Source: JACPPO01 sp965262505 (lineage in GTDB: Bacteria > Acidobacteriota > Vicinamibacteria > Vicinamibacterales > UBA2999). Taken from it: a stretch of DNA of 61,920 bases. Positions 1 through 8,541 of the stretch are shown here, in pieces. Where the stretch lies: NCBI GenBank assembly GCA_965262505.1, contig CBDHFM010000015.1:1-61920 (forward strand), in the 5' to 3' direction. The first letter of the stretch is position 1; every line of letters begins with the position of its first letter. The notes below the pieces were generated by a model. The model saw only the letters and a list, made by a program, of their open reading frames with translations. It was not told the origin of the DNA and ran no database searches. A program made the position numbers and the translations under genes.

Positions 1-997
1 GACACCCCCGCAGCAGATCGATCCCACCGTCCCGACCACGATTCCTCAAGAAGACCTCAACGACTTTAAGGGGTTCTTGGATCAGGTCATGGAGGACATC
101 ATGGCCGCGAACGGGCCGACCGTTCTCAATGCCGGCAACGCGCTGTGGCGAGGGCTGGCCGCGATTGTCGTCGTCTGGACGGGTGTCAAGATCGCCATGT
201 CCGGCACGTTCTCTATGTGGGCGATCATCGAGCTGGTGATCGGCCTCTGGATCCCGTGGGTCATGCTCCTGTTTTACGCCACGCCGATTCCCGGCGTGGC
301 GTTCACCTTCCCCGGCATGATTGCCGGCGGCGGCAACTGGCTCCACAGCTTTTTTCTGTCCGACATTGTGCCCGCCGTGCAGATCGAGCTCGCGAATCTC
401 GTCCACACGCAGACCACCGCCCTCTCCGATGCGTGGGCCGGCACGAGCTACTTTGAGCTGTACAGCGCCCTCGGGGACGTGCTCAGCACGCTCGTGATCG
501 GCACGTCGATGATGCTGTTCATTTTTCTCTGTCTGGTCGTCATCTACGCCGTCACCTACGCCCAGGTGATTTGGGCGCAGATGGCGATCCTGATCCTGAC
601 CTTCGTCGGGCCGCTGATGATTCCGTGGCTGGTGTTTGAGCCGATGGCGTTTCTGTTTTGGGGCTGGTTCCGGTCGATGATCACCTTCGCGCTCTACGGC
701 GCGATTGCCGGCGCGATCATGCGCGTCTTCATGAGCGTGTCCCTCGGGTTTCTGACGACGTTTCTCAGCACAGCCGACGTGGAGGATCCCGTGCAGATGG
801 TGAGCTGGTTGCTCATCCTGTTGCCCTTGATGGTGGCCGGTGTGCTCGCGTCGCTCAAAGTGGGCGAGCTGGCCGGGATGCTCGTGAGCGGCGGCGGCGG
901 CGGCGGGGCGGGCATGACGGGCGCGCTCATGGCCGCTGCGACCGGCGGCAAGGCCCTGCTCGCCGGCACAGCCGCACGCGCGGCAGGAGTGAAATGA
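1..997 (+). CDS. trbL: TrbL/VirB6 inner-membrane channel protein (3' part, continues across the seam)
   Basis: This is the polytopic inner-membrane component of the P-type type IV secretion channel. The visible part has about six hydrophobic segments and ends in a glycine/alanine-rich tail near residues 265-306 counted from the ATG at 77, which is typical of TrbL/VirB6. The frame is open from base 2 upstream of that ATG, and the last bases of the window read into it in frame, supplying a GTG start at 61793 and a signal peptide. The whole gene would be about 374 codons. It overlaps trbF by ATGA at 994-997. If the window is not circular, the fallback start is the ATG at 77, but that would drop the signal peptide. 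Confidence 0.85.
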   Translation, partial: TPPQQIDPTVPTTIPQEDLNDFKGFLDQVMEDIMAANGPTVLNAGNALWRGLAAIVVVWTGVKIAMSGTFSMWAIIELVIGLWIPWVMLLFYATPIPGVAFTFPGMIAGGGNWLHSFFLSDIVPAVQIELANLVHTQTTALSDAWAGTSYFELYSALGDVLSTLVIGTSMMLFIFLCLVVIYAVTYAQVIWAQMAILILTFVGPLMIPWLVFEPMAFLFWGWFRSMITFALYGAIAGAIMRVFMSVSLGFLTTFLSTADVEDPVQMVSWLLILLPLMVAGVLASLKVGELAGMLVSGGGGGGAGMTGALMAAATGGKALLAGTAARAAGVK

Positions 998-1659
998 TGA
1001 CGCAGACCGAGCAGGACAGCGGGAAGACGTACGCCGATATCTGGGGCGAGGCCGTGCACAGTAACCGGCACTTGCGGGTGCTCTCGATGGGGCTCGCCGG
1101 CCTGGTGCTGTTGCTCGTGGTGATCATCATCCGGCTGTCGTCCGTGGAACTCCCCAAGCCGATTGTTGTCAGGGTGGACGACGTGGGCCGCGCCGAGGCG
1201 CTGGCCTATGACACCGTCGAAGCCCAGGCCGACCCGCTGGACCCGACCACGAAGTATTTCCTGAACCGATTCATTGACGACTACTACAGCCGGCGCGGGG
1301 CGACGGTTGAACAGGCGTGGCCGCGCGCGCTGCGCTTTTTGACGACCACGCTCGCCAATGAAGCCTTCCGGCTGGAGGGCGAGAACGTCGCCATGCTCGC
1401 GGCCGGCGCCGCCAGCGATGAGTTGCAGGTGGAGCGGGTGACGCTGCGGATTCAGGCGAGCCCGGACCCCCCGCACGCGGCGGCGGCGGACTTCGACCTG
1501 GTGCGCCTGGTCGGGGGCGCGGAAGTGGGCCGCGACCGCTGGACGCTCTCCCTCCAATTCACGTTTCTCGACATGGTTGAGCCCGAGCTGATGATCGTGA
1601 ATCCGATGGGGATCATCATCACCTACCTACGCGGCGATCGCGCGCTGGTGACAGGGTGA
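994..1659 (+). CDS. trbF: TrbF/VirB8-like bitopic assembly protein
   Basis: VirB8-type proteins are bitopic inner-membrane proteins whose periplasmic domain helps assemble the type IV secretion core. This one has 221 residues: a short cytoplasmic N-terminus, one transmembrane stretch near residues 28-50 (LVLLLVVIII), then a periplasmic domain ending in the conserved-looking NPMGIIITYLRGDR. The ATG at 994 overlaps the trbL stop by four bases, which points to coupled translation. An open frame extends farther upstream in this phase, but it lies wholly inside trbL and has no merit. The gene position between trbL and traG fits Trb operons. Family assignment is by topology, length and order; the function is established for the family. 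Confidence 0.85.
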   Translation: MMTQTEQDSGKTYADIWGEAVHSNRHLRVLSMGLAGLVLLLVVIIIRLSSVELPKPIVVRVDDVGRAEALAYDTVEAQADPLDPTTKYFLNRFIDDYYSRRGATVEQAWPRALRFLTTTLANEAFRLEGENVAMLAAGAASDELQVERVTLRIQASPDPPHAAAADFDLVRLVGGAEVGRDRWTLSLQFTFLDMVEPELMIVNPMGIIITYLRGDRALVTG

Positions 1660-2681
1660 CAGCGCACGCGGCCGAGGCCGCGCCGAGCCCGGCCACCGTC
1701 CCGACGTTGAAGGAACGCGCCGCCCGGCTTGCGCCCTTCGGATGGTCCGACCGCGAGGCCGAATGGATCGCGCTTGTCGCCTTGCACAGCGGCGCGTTTA
1801 CGCGCTCGCAATGGTGTCAGTATTTCGACGGCGCGCACCGCGAATTTGCACGCCTGTTTGTTCGCTCGCTCATTGAGAAGCAGCACGCGATCGAGGACGA
1901 GCGGGCGATCTTCCCCGGCAACGCGCGGGCCGTTCTACTGACCGGCAAGCCCATCTATCGGGCGCTGGGAATCCCCGACGTGCGGCACCGTCGGGGCAAG
2001 GGCGCATCCACGATTGTCCTCATGCGCCGGCTCCTCTCGCTCGATTACATCATCGAGCGGCCGACCTTCGGATGGCTCCCCACCGAGGCCGACAAGGTGC
2101 ACCGGTTCGAGGCGCTTGGGCTGGACCGCCGCACCTTCCCGTACCGCCTGTACGGGCCGGACGGGAAACCGCAGACGCCGCGCTATTTCGCGTTCAAGCT
2201 GCCGATCGCCGTGGACGATCAGGCCGCGACGTTCGTGTACGTGGACGCCGGGCAAACCACCGATAGCGAGCTGCGCGCGTGGGGCGCGGCTCATGCGCCC
2301 CTGTGGGCCGCACTTCGGGCGCGGACGTTCGCCGTGCAGGTCGTCGGTGTCGGCATGGGCGCAGAGGCGGCAGACCGCGCCGCCCCCGTGCTCACATACT
2401 GGACCCAGGACGGCGACGGCGTGGGCGTAGACAACCCCACCGGGCAGACCCAGGCCGACCCAGAGATCAGCCAGGAGATCGGCCGATTGAGAGAGGCGAC
2501 GCTCGGCAGCAATCGGTCCTTGCTTGGCGAGTGGGGCGGATACAAGAAGGCCATTGCTCGGCTCGTAGCGCTGCGTCAACTCCCCGAAGGCACACCCACC
2601 ACAACGACGGCGCGAGGGGCGATTGACCGCTTCCAGTTATGGTCAACCTCGCGGTTGACCGGACCCGAGGGCGCGCTCTGA
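1656..2681 (+). CDS. Conserved conjugation-operon hypothetical protein, winged-helix-like
   Basis: I do not recognise a named family with certainty. The 341-residue soluble protein starts at GTG 1656, which overlaps the trbF stop by four bases (GTGA), so it is translated with the secretion genes. The first 120 residues look like helix-turn-helix material (DREAEWIALVALHSGAFTRS, then HREFARLFVRSLIEKQ), and the order resembles the replication-relaxation type of accessory protein found on conjugative elements. No signal peptide or membrane segment is visible. A perfect hairpin lies inside its last codons. It may bind plasmid DNA near the neighbouring structured gap, but that is inference. Confidence 0.7.
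   Translation: MTAHAAEAAPSPATVPTLKERAARLAPFGWSDREAEWIALVALHSGAFTRSQWCQYFDGAHREFARLFVRSLIEKQHAIEDERAIFPGNARAVLLTGKPIYRALGIPDVRHRRGKGASTIVLMRRLLSLDYIIERPTFGWLPTEADKVHRFEALGLDRRTFPYRLYGPDGKPQTPRYFAFKLPIAVDDQAATFVYVDAGQTTDSELRAWGAAHAPLWAALRARTFAVQVVGVGMGAEAADRAAPVLTYWTQDGDGVGVDNPTGQTQADPEISQEIGRLREATLGSNRSLLGEWGGYKKAIARLVALRQLPEGTPTTTTARGAIDRFQLWSTSRLTGPEGAL
2641..2660 (+). promoter_or_regulatory. Perfect 8-bp hairpin within the 3' end of the 1656-2681 gene
   Basis: GGTCAACC, a TCGC loop, and GGTTGACC form a perfect stem. The GGTCAA/TTGACC motif recurs in the following gap, so the hairpin probably belongs to the same regulatory or transfer-origin structure. No T-run follows, so it is not a typical intrinsic terminator. 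Confidence 0.5.
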
Positions 2682-2870
2682 TGTTACCGGGCGTTTTCGG
2701 GCCGTTCCGTGGCAGGGCGCAGGGCAGGGGAATCTTGACGCGGTCAGAGGGGGGGGTGTCAAGAAATAGGGGGGGGGCGCGTCAAGCCCCACCCTTCCTG
2801 TTGTCGCCGGCTTTGTTCGGGTTTTTCGTGCTAGACCGGAAGCCCCGAGCCGCGCCAGCGGAACGGGGGA

Positions 2871-2988
2871 GACGGGAGCGACCCCCCTCTTTTGACCGCT
2901 GGCGCGGTCAGTCGATGGGGGGGGCGTCAACGCCGGTGTCAACACCGGCGTCAACGCCCACCCCTCTCCGTGGGGGGTCGCTCCCGTC
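2871..2988. repeat. Perfect 17-bp inverted repeat enclosing 84 bases
   Basis: The left arm GACGGGAGCGACCCCCC (2871-2887) is matched exactly by its reverse complement at 2972-2988. The enclosed bases carry the TGACCGC-TGGC-GCGGTCA hairpin and the 12-bp palindrome array. Confidence 0.85.
2923..2958. repeat. Three tandem 12-bp palindromes
   Basis: The units are GGCGTCAACGCC, GGTGTCAACACC and GGCGTCAACGCC, placed end to end. Each is a 5-bp palindrome around CA. The middle unit differs from the others by a compensating pair of changes that preserves its symmetry, which argues for selection on protein binding or DNA shape. Confidence 0.85.
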
Positions 2989-3059
2989 CGTATTTATCCT
3001 TGCAGGAAGGCTCCCCGGCCCGCGCGCGGGCCGGACGATCAGACCGACCGAGACGCCCC

Positions 3060-5126
3060 ATGCTTGACGCAGTCTTACGCGCCTTCCTCGTCATCGGCGG
3101 TATCAGTGCCGTGGCCGCGTGGACGTGGCCCGGCGTGTTTCCCGAGGCCGATCCCGTGGCCGTCCTCGTCCGCTACCACACGCCGAACTATTACGCGGCG
3201 ATCGTCGTCTGGTACTACGTCGCGCCCGGCGTGGCCGTGTTCCTCACCGGCCAATTTCTCATCAGCACGTCGCGGATCTGGTTCGCCCGGATGGGCGTCA
3301 GTCTCGGGCTCCGGTCCCGCCTTCCCGCGTGGCCACTTTCGCCGACGGCGGACGGCCCGGCGATCGTCATCGGGGAGGTCCATCACCCGGTTCGAGCCGT
3401 CGAGAGCCCGACCCCCGAATGGCTGATCATCCCCGAGCGGGGACTCTATACCGGCGTGGCGATTTTCGGCGCCGTCGGCAGCGGCAAGACCTCCGCCTGT
3501 ATGCACCCGTTCGCGCGCCAGCTCTTGAGCTGGCAAGCCACGAATCCCGCACGGCGACCGGCCGCGCTCGTCCTGGAAGTGAAGGGCGATTTCTGTCACG
3601 ACATCCGCCGCATACTCGCCGAGGTTGGACGCGAAGGCGACTACATCGAGCTGTCCCTCGATGGCCGGTTGACGTGGAACCCGCTGAGCGCGACGTGGCT
3701 TGATTCGTACTCGCTCGCCTATACCGTGGCGTCCCTGCTCAACCAGCTGTTCGGCAAAGGGAAAGAACCATTCTGGCAGCAGGCGTACACGAATCTCGTC
3801 CGCTGGATTATCGAGCTGTACCGCGTGCTTCCCCATCCGCGCCACGGCAGCGCCGAGCCCGGATGGGTGACGCTTCGAGACGTGTACCACTGCGCCATCG
3901 ACAAAGAACTCTTCGCAGCGAAGATTGAAGAGGCGCACACATTCGCGGGCGATCGGGGCGACGTGTGGATCACCATAAAGACCAGCGACGTACGCGACGA
4001 GGCGCAGATTATCGCGCTGGAAGCCATCGGGTTTCGACCGCACCCGACGCGCCCCGACCACCAGCGGGCGCACGCCGATCAGCCCGTGGTAGACCACCTG
4101 GACGCCCACACGATCACGTATAAGCGTGAGCGGATCGAGAACGCGACGACGATGGAGATCCGGCTCCGCGTGGAAGCCGTCAATCGCTGGTACGAACACG
4201 ACTGGAACACCCTCGACAACAAGATCCGGTCGAGCATCGTGGAGGGCGTCTCCGTGTTCCTCAGCATGTTCGACTTGCCGAGTGTCGCCCGCGTGTTCTG
4301 TCCGCCCGCGCCCCGCGCGGCGTCCGCCGGCGACAACCCCGGCGACCCGATCAACGAGGACGACGCGATCACCGCGACGATCAAAACCGGCGACCTGCCG
4401 CCCCTCGATGTCCTCATCGAGAGCGGGAAGGTCCTCGCCCTCAATATGCCCGCCGGCACCAATCCCGCGCTGTCCCGCGCCGTCGGCGTCATGCTGAAAA
4501 ATGCGTGGCTCCAATCCCTGTTGCGCCGGCCGGTAAAGATGAAGGCCGAGCCCGGCCGCTACGTCCGGCCGGCCGTCTTTATCTGCGACGAGTATCAGGC
4601 GTTCGCCAGCGTCGGCGAGGACGATCCGAGCGGCGACGAAAAGGCGTTTGCCCTCACCCGGCAGTGCCGCGTGATCCCCATCGTCGCCACACAATCCATC
4701 AGCTCATTGCGCTCCGTTCTCGGGAGCGGCGAGGGTTGGCGGACGTTGCTCCAAACGCTCCGCACCCGGATATTTTTGAGCCTCAGCGACGAGGCCAGCG
4801 CCGAGATCGCCTCGAAGCTGTGCGGGCAGGTGGCGAAGATCAAGAGCAGCTACACCATCAACGAATCCGCGAAATCGAGCGGGATCAATCTCCTGTCCGC
4901 CCAGGCCGGCGGCGGACGTGGGAGCGTGGGCGCAAGCAAGAGTTTTCAGGAGCGGCGCGAGGCGCTCTTTCAGCCGCGCGACTTCGCCTTGCTCGGGAAC
5001 TGTCAGGCGATCTGTCTCCCGTACGACGGCGTGCAATCGCTCCCGCCCAGGCGCGTCTACTTGAAACCGTATTACCTCAAACGCGACCGCCCGTACTGGA
5101 CCGCGAAGCACGCGGGCGAGCTATGA
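3060..5126 (+). CDS. traG: VirD4/TraG-type coupling protein ATPase
   Basis: Coupling proteins dock the relaxase-DNA complex on the secretion channel and pump it using ATP. The 688-residue protein has N-terminal hydrophobic segments (about residues 1-25 and 45-75), a Walker A motif GAVGSGKTS near residue 140, and a Walker B-like FICDEYQAF near residue 505. The ATG at 3060 was chosen because it opens directly on the first membrane helix; the frame is open back to 2892, but that extension is arginine-rich translation of the structured gap. The stop overlaps the trbB start by ATGA. No intact relaxase was recognised for it to serve. Confidence 0.9.
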   Translation: MLDAVLRAFLVIGGISAVAAWTWPGVFPEADPVAVLVRYHTPNYYAAIVVWYYVAPGVAVFLTGQFLISTSRIWFARMGVSLGLRSRLPAWPLSPTADGPAIVIGEVHHPVRAVESPTPEWLIIPERGLYTGVAIFGAVGSGKTSACMHPFARQLLSWQATNPARRPAALVLEVKGDFCHDIRRILAEVGREGDYIELSLDGRLTWNPLSATWLDSYSLAYTVASLLNQLFGKGKEPFWQQAYTNLVRWIIELYRVLPHPRHGSAEPGWVTLRDVYHCAIDKELFAAKIEEAHTFAGDRGDVWITIKTSDVRDEAQIIALEAIGFRPHPTRPDHQRAHADQPVVDHLDAHTITYKRERIENATTMEIRLRVEAVNRWYEHDWNTLDNKIRSSIVEGVSVFLSMFDLPSVARVFCPPAPRAASAGDNPGDPINEDDAITATIKTGDLPPLDVLIESGKVLALNMPAGTNPALSRAVGVMLKNAWLQSLLRRPVKMKAEPGRYVRPAVFICDEYQAFASVGEDDPSGDEKAFALTRQCRVIPIVATQSISSLRSVLGSGEGWRTLLQTLRTRIFLSLSDEASAEIASKLCGQVAKIKSSYTINESAKSSGINLLSAQAGGGRGSVGASKSFQERREALFQPRDFALLGNCQAICLPYDGVQSLPPRRVYLKPYYLKRDRPYWTAKHAGEL

Positions 5127-6082
5127 CCACGGGCGACGGGCTCGAGCTTCTCAAGCCCTTCCTGCCCGGCCTCGAGGCCGCGCTCGACGACCCGGACGTG
5201 AGCGAGATCATGATTAACGGGCCGGGTAACGTGTGGCTGGAAGGCCACGGCCGATTGACCCAGATCGACGCGCCCGCGCTGGACGCGGCGGCGCTCGAAC
5301 GGGCGGCGATCCACATCGCCCGGCCTTTGGGTCTGGACCCGGCCACCATGCCTATTCTCGATGCCCGCTTAGACGACGGATCGCGCGTGGCGATCTGCGT
5401 CCCGCCGGCCAGTCCGCACGTCGCGATCACCGTCCGGCGATTCGGCAACCGATCCTTTTCAGCGGCGCAGCTAGTCGAGCAAGGCGCGCTCCCCGAACAC
5501 ATCCGCCACGCGGCCGAGCGGACCCTCCACACACGCCGCAACATCCTCGTGAGTGGCGGCACCGGCAGCGGCAAGACCACGCTCCTCAACGCGCTCATTG
5601 AACTCATCCCCGCCGACGAGCGGATCGTGGCGATCGAGGACACCCTGGAGCTTCGGATCGACTCCCCGAACTGCGTCCGCTTCGAGGCGCGCGGGCTGCA
5701 GCAGGGCGCCGTCACGATCCGCGACCTGGTGAAGCACGCCCTCCGCCACCGACCGGATCACATCGTCGTCGGCGAAGTGCGCGGCGGCGAAGCCGCCGAC
5801 CTCTTGCAAGCCCTCAACACCGGCCACGGCGGCTCGCTCACCACCGTTCACGCCAACAACGCCGAAAGCGCGCTCTCGCGCGTGGCGAGCTGCGCCATGC
5901 AGGGCGGCGGGGATCTCCCGTGGGACGTCACCTGCCGGGGCGTCGTCGACGGGATCGCCATGGTGATCCACATGACCCGAGCGGACGGCCGGCGCTTCGT
6001 GGAAGAAGCGGCGTACGTCCGGGGCTACGACGCCGGGAGCAACGCATGGACCATCGAACGACTCGACCGCAACCCGCTGTAA
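5123..6082 (+). CDS. trbB: TrbB/VirB11 traffic ATPase
   Basis: This hexameric cytoplasmic ATPase powers pilus biogenesis and substrate transfer. The 319-residue product has the family layout: an N-terminal domain (VSEIMINGPGNVWLE near residue 25), Walker A GGTGSGKTT near residue 148, an Asp-box region IVAIEDTLEL, Walker B HIVVGEVRGGEA, and the His-box GHGGSLTTVHANN. Length is normal for TrbB. The ATG at 5123 overlaps the traG stop by four bases; the longer open frame upstream lies inside traG. It ends overlapping the start chosen for the secreted nuclease. Confidence 0.93.
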   Translation: MTTGDGLELLKPFLPGLEAALDDPDVSEIMINGPGNVWLEGHGRLTQIDAPALDAAALERAAIHIARPLGLDPATMPILDARLDDGSRVAICVPPASPHVAITVRRFGNRSFSAAQLVEQGALPEHIRHAAERTLHTRRNILVSGGTGSGKTTLLNALIELIPADERIVAIEDTLELRIDSPNCVRFEARGLQQGAVTIRDLVKHALRHRPDHIVVGEVRGGEAADLLQALNTGHGGSLTTVHANNAESALSRVASCAMQGGGDLPWDVTCRGVVDGIAMVIHMTRADGRRFVEEAAYVRGYDAGSNAWTIERLDRNPL

Positions 6083-6552
6083 GGGCGTGTCGCCTCCGGC
6101 GGTACGTGGCCCCGCTCGCGGTCCTCGCGGGGCTGGCCGGCGGGCCAGTCCTCGCACAGACCGGCCCCGCCCAGGTGGACCGGGTGATCGACGGCGACAC
6201 CATCAGCGTCCGGCTCGATGGGGCTCGCTTGACCGTCCGGCTGACCGGCGTGGACACGCCCGAGACGACACACCCGACGCGGGGCGTAGAACCCCACGGC
6301 CCGGAAGCGGCCGCCGACACCACCGCCCGCCTCACGGGCACCACCGTCCGGCTCGACCGCGACCCGGCCGGCGACGACATCGACGCCGACGGTCGACTGC
6401 TGCGGTACGTCGTCTTCGCCAGCGGCGAGCACGTCAACGCGACCCTCATCCGTGAAGGGTTCGCCACGGCGATCCGCGCGTTCCCGTACGCCCGGCACCG
6501 CGAATGTCTCCAGCTAGAAGCCCAGGCGCGCCGGGCGCGCCGAGGGCTATGA
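6046..6552 (+). CDS. Secreted thermonuclease-like (SNase-fold) protein
   Basis: Staphylococcal-nuclease-type proteins cleave DNA and RNA with calcium and are often exported. Here a hydrophobic stretch ending PVLAQ forms a signal peptide, followed by the SNase signatures VIDGDTISVRL, LTGVDTPET and DADGRLLRYV, which carry the arginine and acidic catalytic positions of the fold. The start is uncertain: ATG 6046 overlaps trbB by 37 bases and gives a long basic n-region, while GTG 6106 gives a shorter one. SNase genes recur on conjugative plasmids, possibly for peptidoglycan-side or entry functions (inference). It is coupled to the next gene by ATGA. Confidence 0.85.
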   Translation: MDHRTTRPQPAVRACRLRRYVAPLAVLAGLAGGPVLAQTGPAQVDRVIDGDTISVRLDGARLTVRLTGVDTPETTHPTRGVEPHGPEAAADTTARLTGTTVRLDRDPAGDDIDADGRLLRYVVFASGEHVNATLIREGFATAIRAFPYARHRECLQLEAQARRARRGL

Positions 6553-6770
6553 GCGAGCCGATGACCACCGCCGCGCTCACCACCGCGTTGCCGCTCTTCG
6601 AGCCGGCGAACGCGCGGATCGCCGAACTCCTCGCCCGGATGAATCAGCGCGAGCAGCACATCAGCGCGATCGAAGACCGGCTCCGTCGAACGATGGAGGC
6701 CATTGTTGAACGCCTCGGCGACCCGAACGGACTCCCCGACGAGCTGCCCGAACAGGAACCACGACGATGA
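6549..6770 (+). CDS. 73-residue coiled-coil protein
   Basis: This is a small soluble protein with no named family. Its central helix (residues 20-60, with LLARMNQREQHISAIEDRL) is coiled-coil-like. It clearly resembles the end of the following Sel1 protein, which has LLNALDARQERLIATEDRL followed by a matching IERIG stretch, so one probably arose from the other or both bind a common partner. The ATG at 6549 overlaps the nuclease stop by four bases, and its own stop overlaps the next start by four bases. Confidence 0.7.
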   Translation: MSEPMTTAALTTALPLFEPANARIAELLARMNQREQHISAIEDRLRRTMEAIVERLGDPNGLPDELPEQEPRR

Positions 6771-7921
6771 ATCTGACCGACGACCCACGAACACAATCCG
6801 CGCTCCCCCTCGTCCCGCCGGCCGTGCGGTCACTCTTGGCCCCGTGGGGCTACCCGCCGTGCCGCATGAGCCTCTACATCCTTCGCACGATCGCCAACAT
6901 CGGCAATGTCGCCGCGCAATTCACGCTTGGCTGGATGTACGAACACGGCGACGACGACAACGACGTGGCCCAGGACTACGCCGAGGCCGCGACGTGGTAC
7001 CGCCGCGCCGCCGACCAGGGAAACGCGCCGGCCCTCAATACGCTCGGCTGGCTGCACTTTGACGGCCACGGCGTGCCTCTCGACCACACCGAGGCCGCGA
7101 CGTACTTCCGGCGCGCCGCCGAACGCGGCTACGCCGCCGCGCAATACAACCTCGCCATGATGCACGCCTGCGGTTGCGGCGTGGCCGAAGACCACACCGA
7201 GGCCGCGACGTGGTGCCATCGCGCCGCGGCACAGGGCGACGTTCGGGCGCAGAACAACCTCGCCCGGATGCACGAGGACGGCCACGGCGTCCCGAAGGAC
7301 GACGCCGCGGCCGCACGCTGGTACCGCCGCGCCGCGGCGCAAGGACTCCCGCGGGCGCAATACAACCTCGCCACGATGCTGACCGCCGGCCGCGGCGTGC
7401 CCCAGGATCACGCCGAGGCCGCGATCTGGTTGCGTCTCGCTGCCGCGCAGGCGTATCAACCCGCGCAGGGCGCCCTCGACGCGCAACCACCCGCGCCCCG
7501 AACGGATACCGACGTCGACGCGATCCTTGCCCGCGCGGAGCTGGCCCTCGACCGGGCGTACCACCTTGAGGCCGCGCTCAACGCCCGCGACCAGCAACTG
7601 ACCGCGATCACAGCCCACGCGGATCGTGCCCTCGACGAGATCGCGACCACCCACGAACGGCTCGGCGACGTCGAGAGCCGCCTCGACGCTCACGCCCGCG
7701 CCCGCGAGGACGACTACCGCCGCCTGCATCAGACCATCACGCACCTCGACACCACCGCGCGCCGCGCCACCGGCCGCATCGAGGCCCTTCTCAACGCCCT
7801 CGATGCCCGCCAGGAGCGACTGATCGCCACCGAGGACCGCTTACACCGCACAGTGATCGAACGCATCGGCGCGCCGCACCGCGAACCCGAACACGACGCC
7901 GAGACACCGCCGTGTGCGTGA
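6767..7921 (+). CDS. Sel1-repeat (TPR-like) protein with C-terminal coiled coil
   Basis: Sel1 repeats are 36-residue helical hairpins that mediate protein contacts. About five units are visible between residues 45 and 240, each with the pattern A..WYRRAA.QG...AQ..L...H..G.GV. The rest of the 384-residue protein (about 255-375) is a long charged coiled coil. No signal peptide is evident, so it is probably cytoplasmic. It is coupled to both neighbours by four-base overlaps and sits at the end of the conjugation operon. Its role there is unknown; a scaffold for transfer or surface-related complexes is an inference. Confidence 0.85.
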   Translation: MNLTDDPRTQSALPLVPPAVRSLLAPWGYPPCRMSLYILRTIANIGNVAAQFTLGWMYEHGDDDNDVAQDYAEAATWYRRAADQGNAPALNTLGWLHFDGHGVPLDHTEAATYFRRAAERGYAAAQYNLAMMHACGCGVAEDHTEAATWCHRAAAQGDVRAQNNLARMHEDGHGVPKDDAAAARWYRRAAAQGLPRAQYNLATMLTAGRGVPQDHAEAAIWLRLAAAQAYQPAQGALDAQPPAPRTDTDVDAILARAELALDRAYHLEAALNARDQQLTAITAHADRALDEIATTHERLGDVESRLDAHARAREDDYRRLHQTITHLDTTARRATGRIEALLNALDARQERLIATEDRLHRTVIERIGAPHREPEHDAETPPCA

Positions 7922-8541
7922 GTCCGTTTCCGTGCAACCTGTCCGAGCTGCGCCAGCACGCCGAGCGGGGGGAAGACATTGCGCAAGACGCCTTCGCTCG
8001 CCATCACTACCACGGCGACGGCGTCCCCCGCGACTACGCCGAGGCCGCGCGCTGGTTTCGTCTGGCCGCGCGCCAGGACTACGCCCCAGCGCAATTTCAT
8101 CTCGGCGTGCTGTACCACCACGGCGACGGCGTGCGCCGCACCTACCGCGCCGCGCTCGCGTGGTACCGCCGCGCCGCTTCCCACCGCGTCCTCCCCACCG
8201 GCTGGTCGTTCAACCGCGACAGCGTGACGGCCGCGCAGAACAACATCGGCGTGCTGTACGACTTCGGCCACGGCGTTCCCCTCGACCACGCCGAGGCCGC
8301 GCGCTGGTATCAGCGTGCCGCCGACCTCGGCAACCCGACAGCACAATTCAATCTCGCGCACATGTACGCCTGCGGCGACGGCGTGTGTCAGAACCGCAAC
8401 ACGGCGTACTGGTGGTACTGGCGCGCCGCGAAGCAGGGCCACGCCCGCGCCATTCGCACCCTTGAACAACTACCACCGCGACGACCGCCAGGGCGACGAC
8501 GACGCGCGGCCGGAAAGGAGAACACGCCCCATGCCGAATGA
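7918..8541 (+). CDS. Second Sel1-repeat protein
   Basis: The 207-residue product has four or more Sel1 units (for example DYAEAARWFRLAARQDYAPA and DHAEAARWYQRAADLGNPTA) and lacks the coiled-coil tail of its upstream paralogue. GTG 7918 is preferred because it forms a GTGA overlap with the previous stop; another GTG lies two codons earlier. The basic C-terminus overlaps the start of the next gene. The pair probably arose by duplication. Confidence 0.82.
   Translation: MSPFPCNLSELRQHAERGEDIAQDAFARHHYHGDGVPRDYAEAARWFRLAARQDYAPAQFHLGVLYHHGDGVRRTYRAALAWYRRAASHRVLPTGWSFNRDSVTAAQNNIGVLYDFGHGVPLDHAEAARWYQRAADLGNPTAQFNLAHMYACGDGVCQNRNTAYWWYWRAAKQGHARAIRTLEQLPPRRPPGRRRRAAGKENTPHAE

Larger units (their letters stand above)
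2682..3059. promoter_or_regulatory. Structured gap before traG: candidate oriT or control region
   Basis: This 378-base gap in an otherwise overlapping operon carries no convincing gene. It contains three G8 tracts, each followed within a few bases by GTCAA (near 2748, 2772 and 2917). It also holds a perfect 17-bp inverted repeat (2871-2887 with 2972-2988). Between the arms lie a TGACCGC/GCGGTCA hairpin (2893-2910) and three tandem 12-bp palindromes (2923-2958). Such dense symmetry beside a coupling-protein gene suits an origin of transfer or an operator array. Which of the two cannot be decided from sequence alone. Confidence 0.55.

Noticed and set aside
694..1557. Long minus-strand frame opposite trbL/trbF
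   Set aside because: High GC leaves long antisense frames open; its product is Arg/Ala-rich with no motifs, while both + strand genes are clear.
2639..3067. 142-codon frame across the traG leader
   Set aside because: It translates G-tracts and palindromes; low complexity and no start signal.
3075..4694. Very long minus-strand frame opposite traG
   Set aside because: Composition is that of an antisense shadow and traG has clear Walker motifs in the sense frame.
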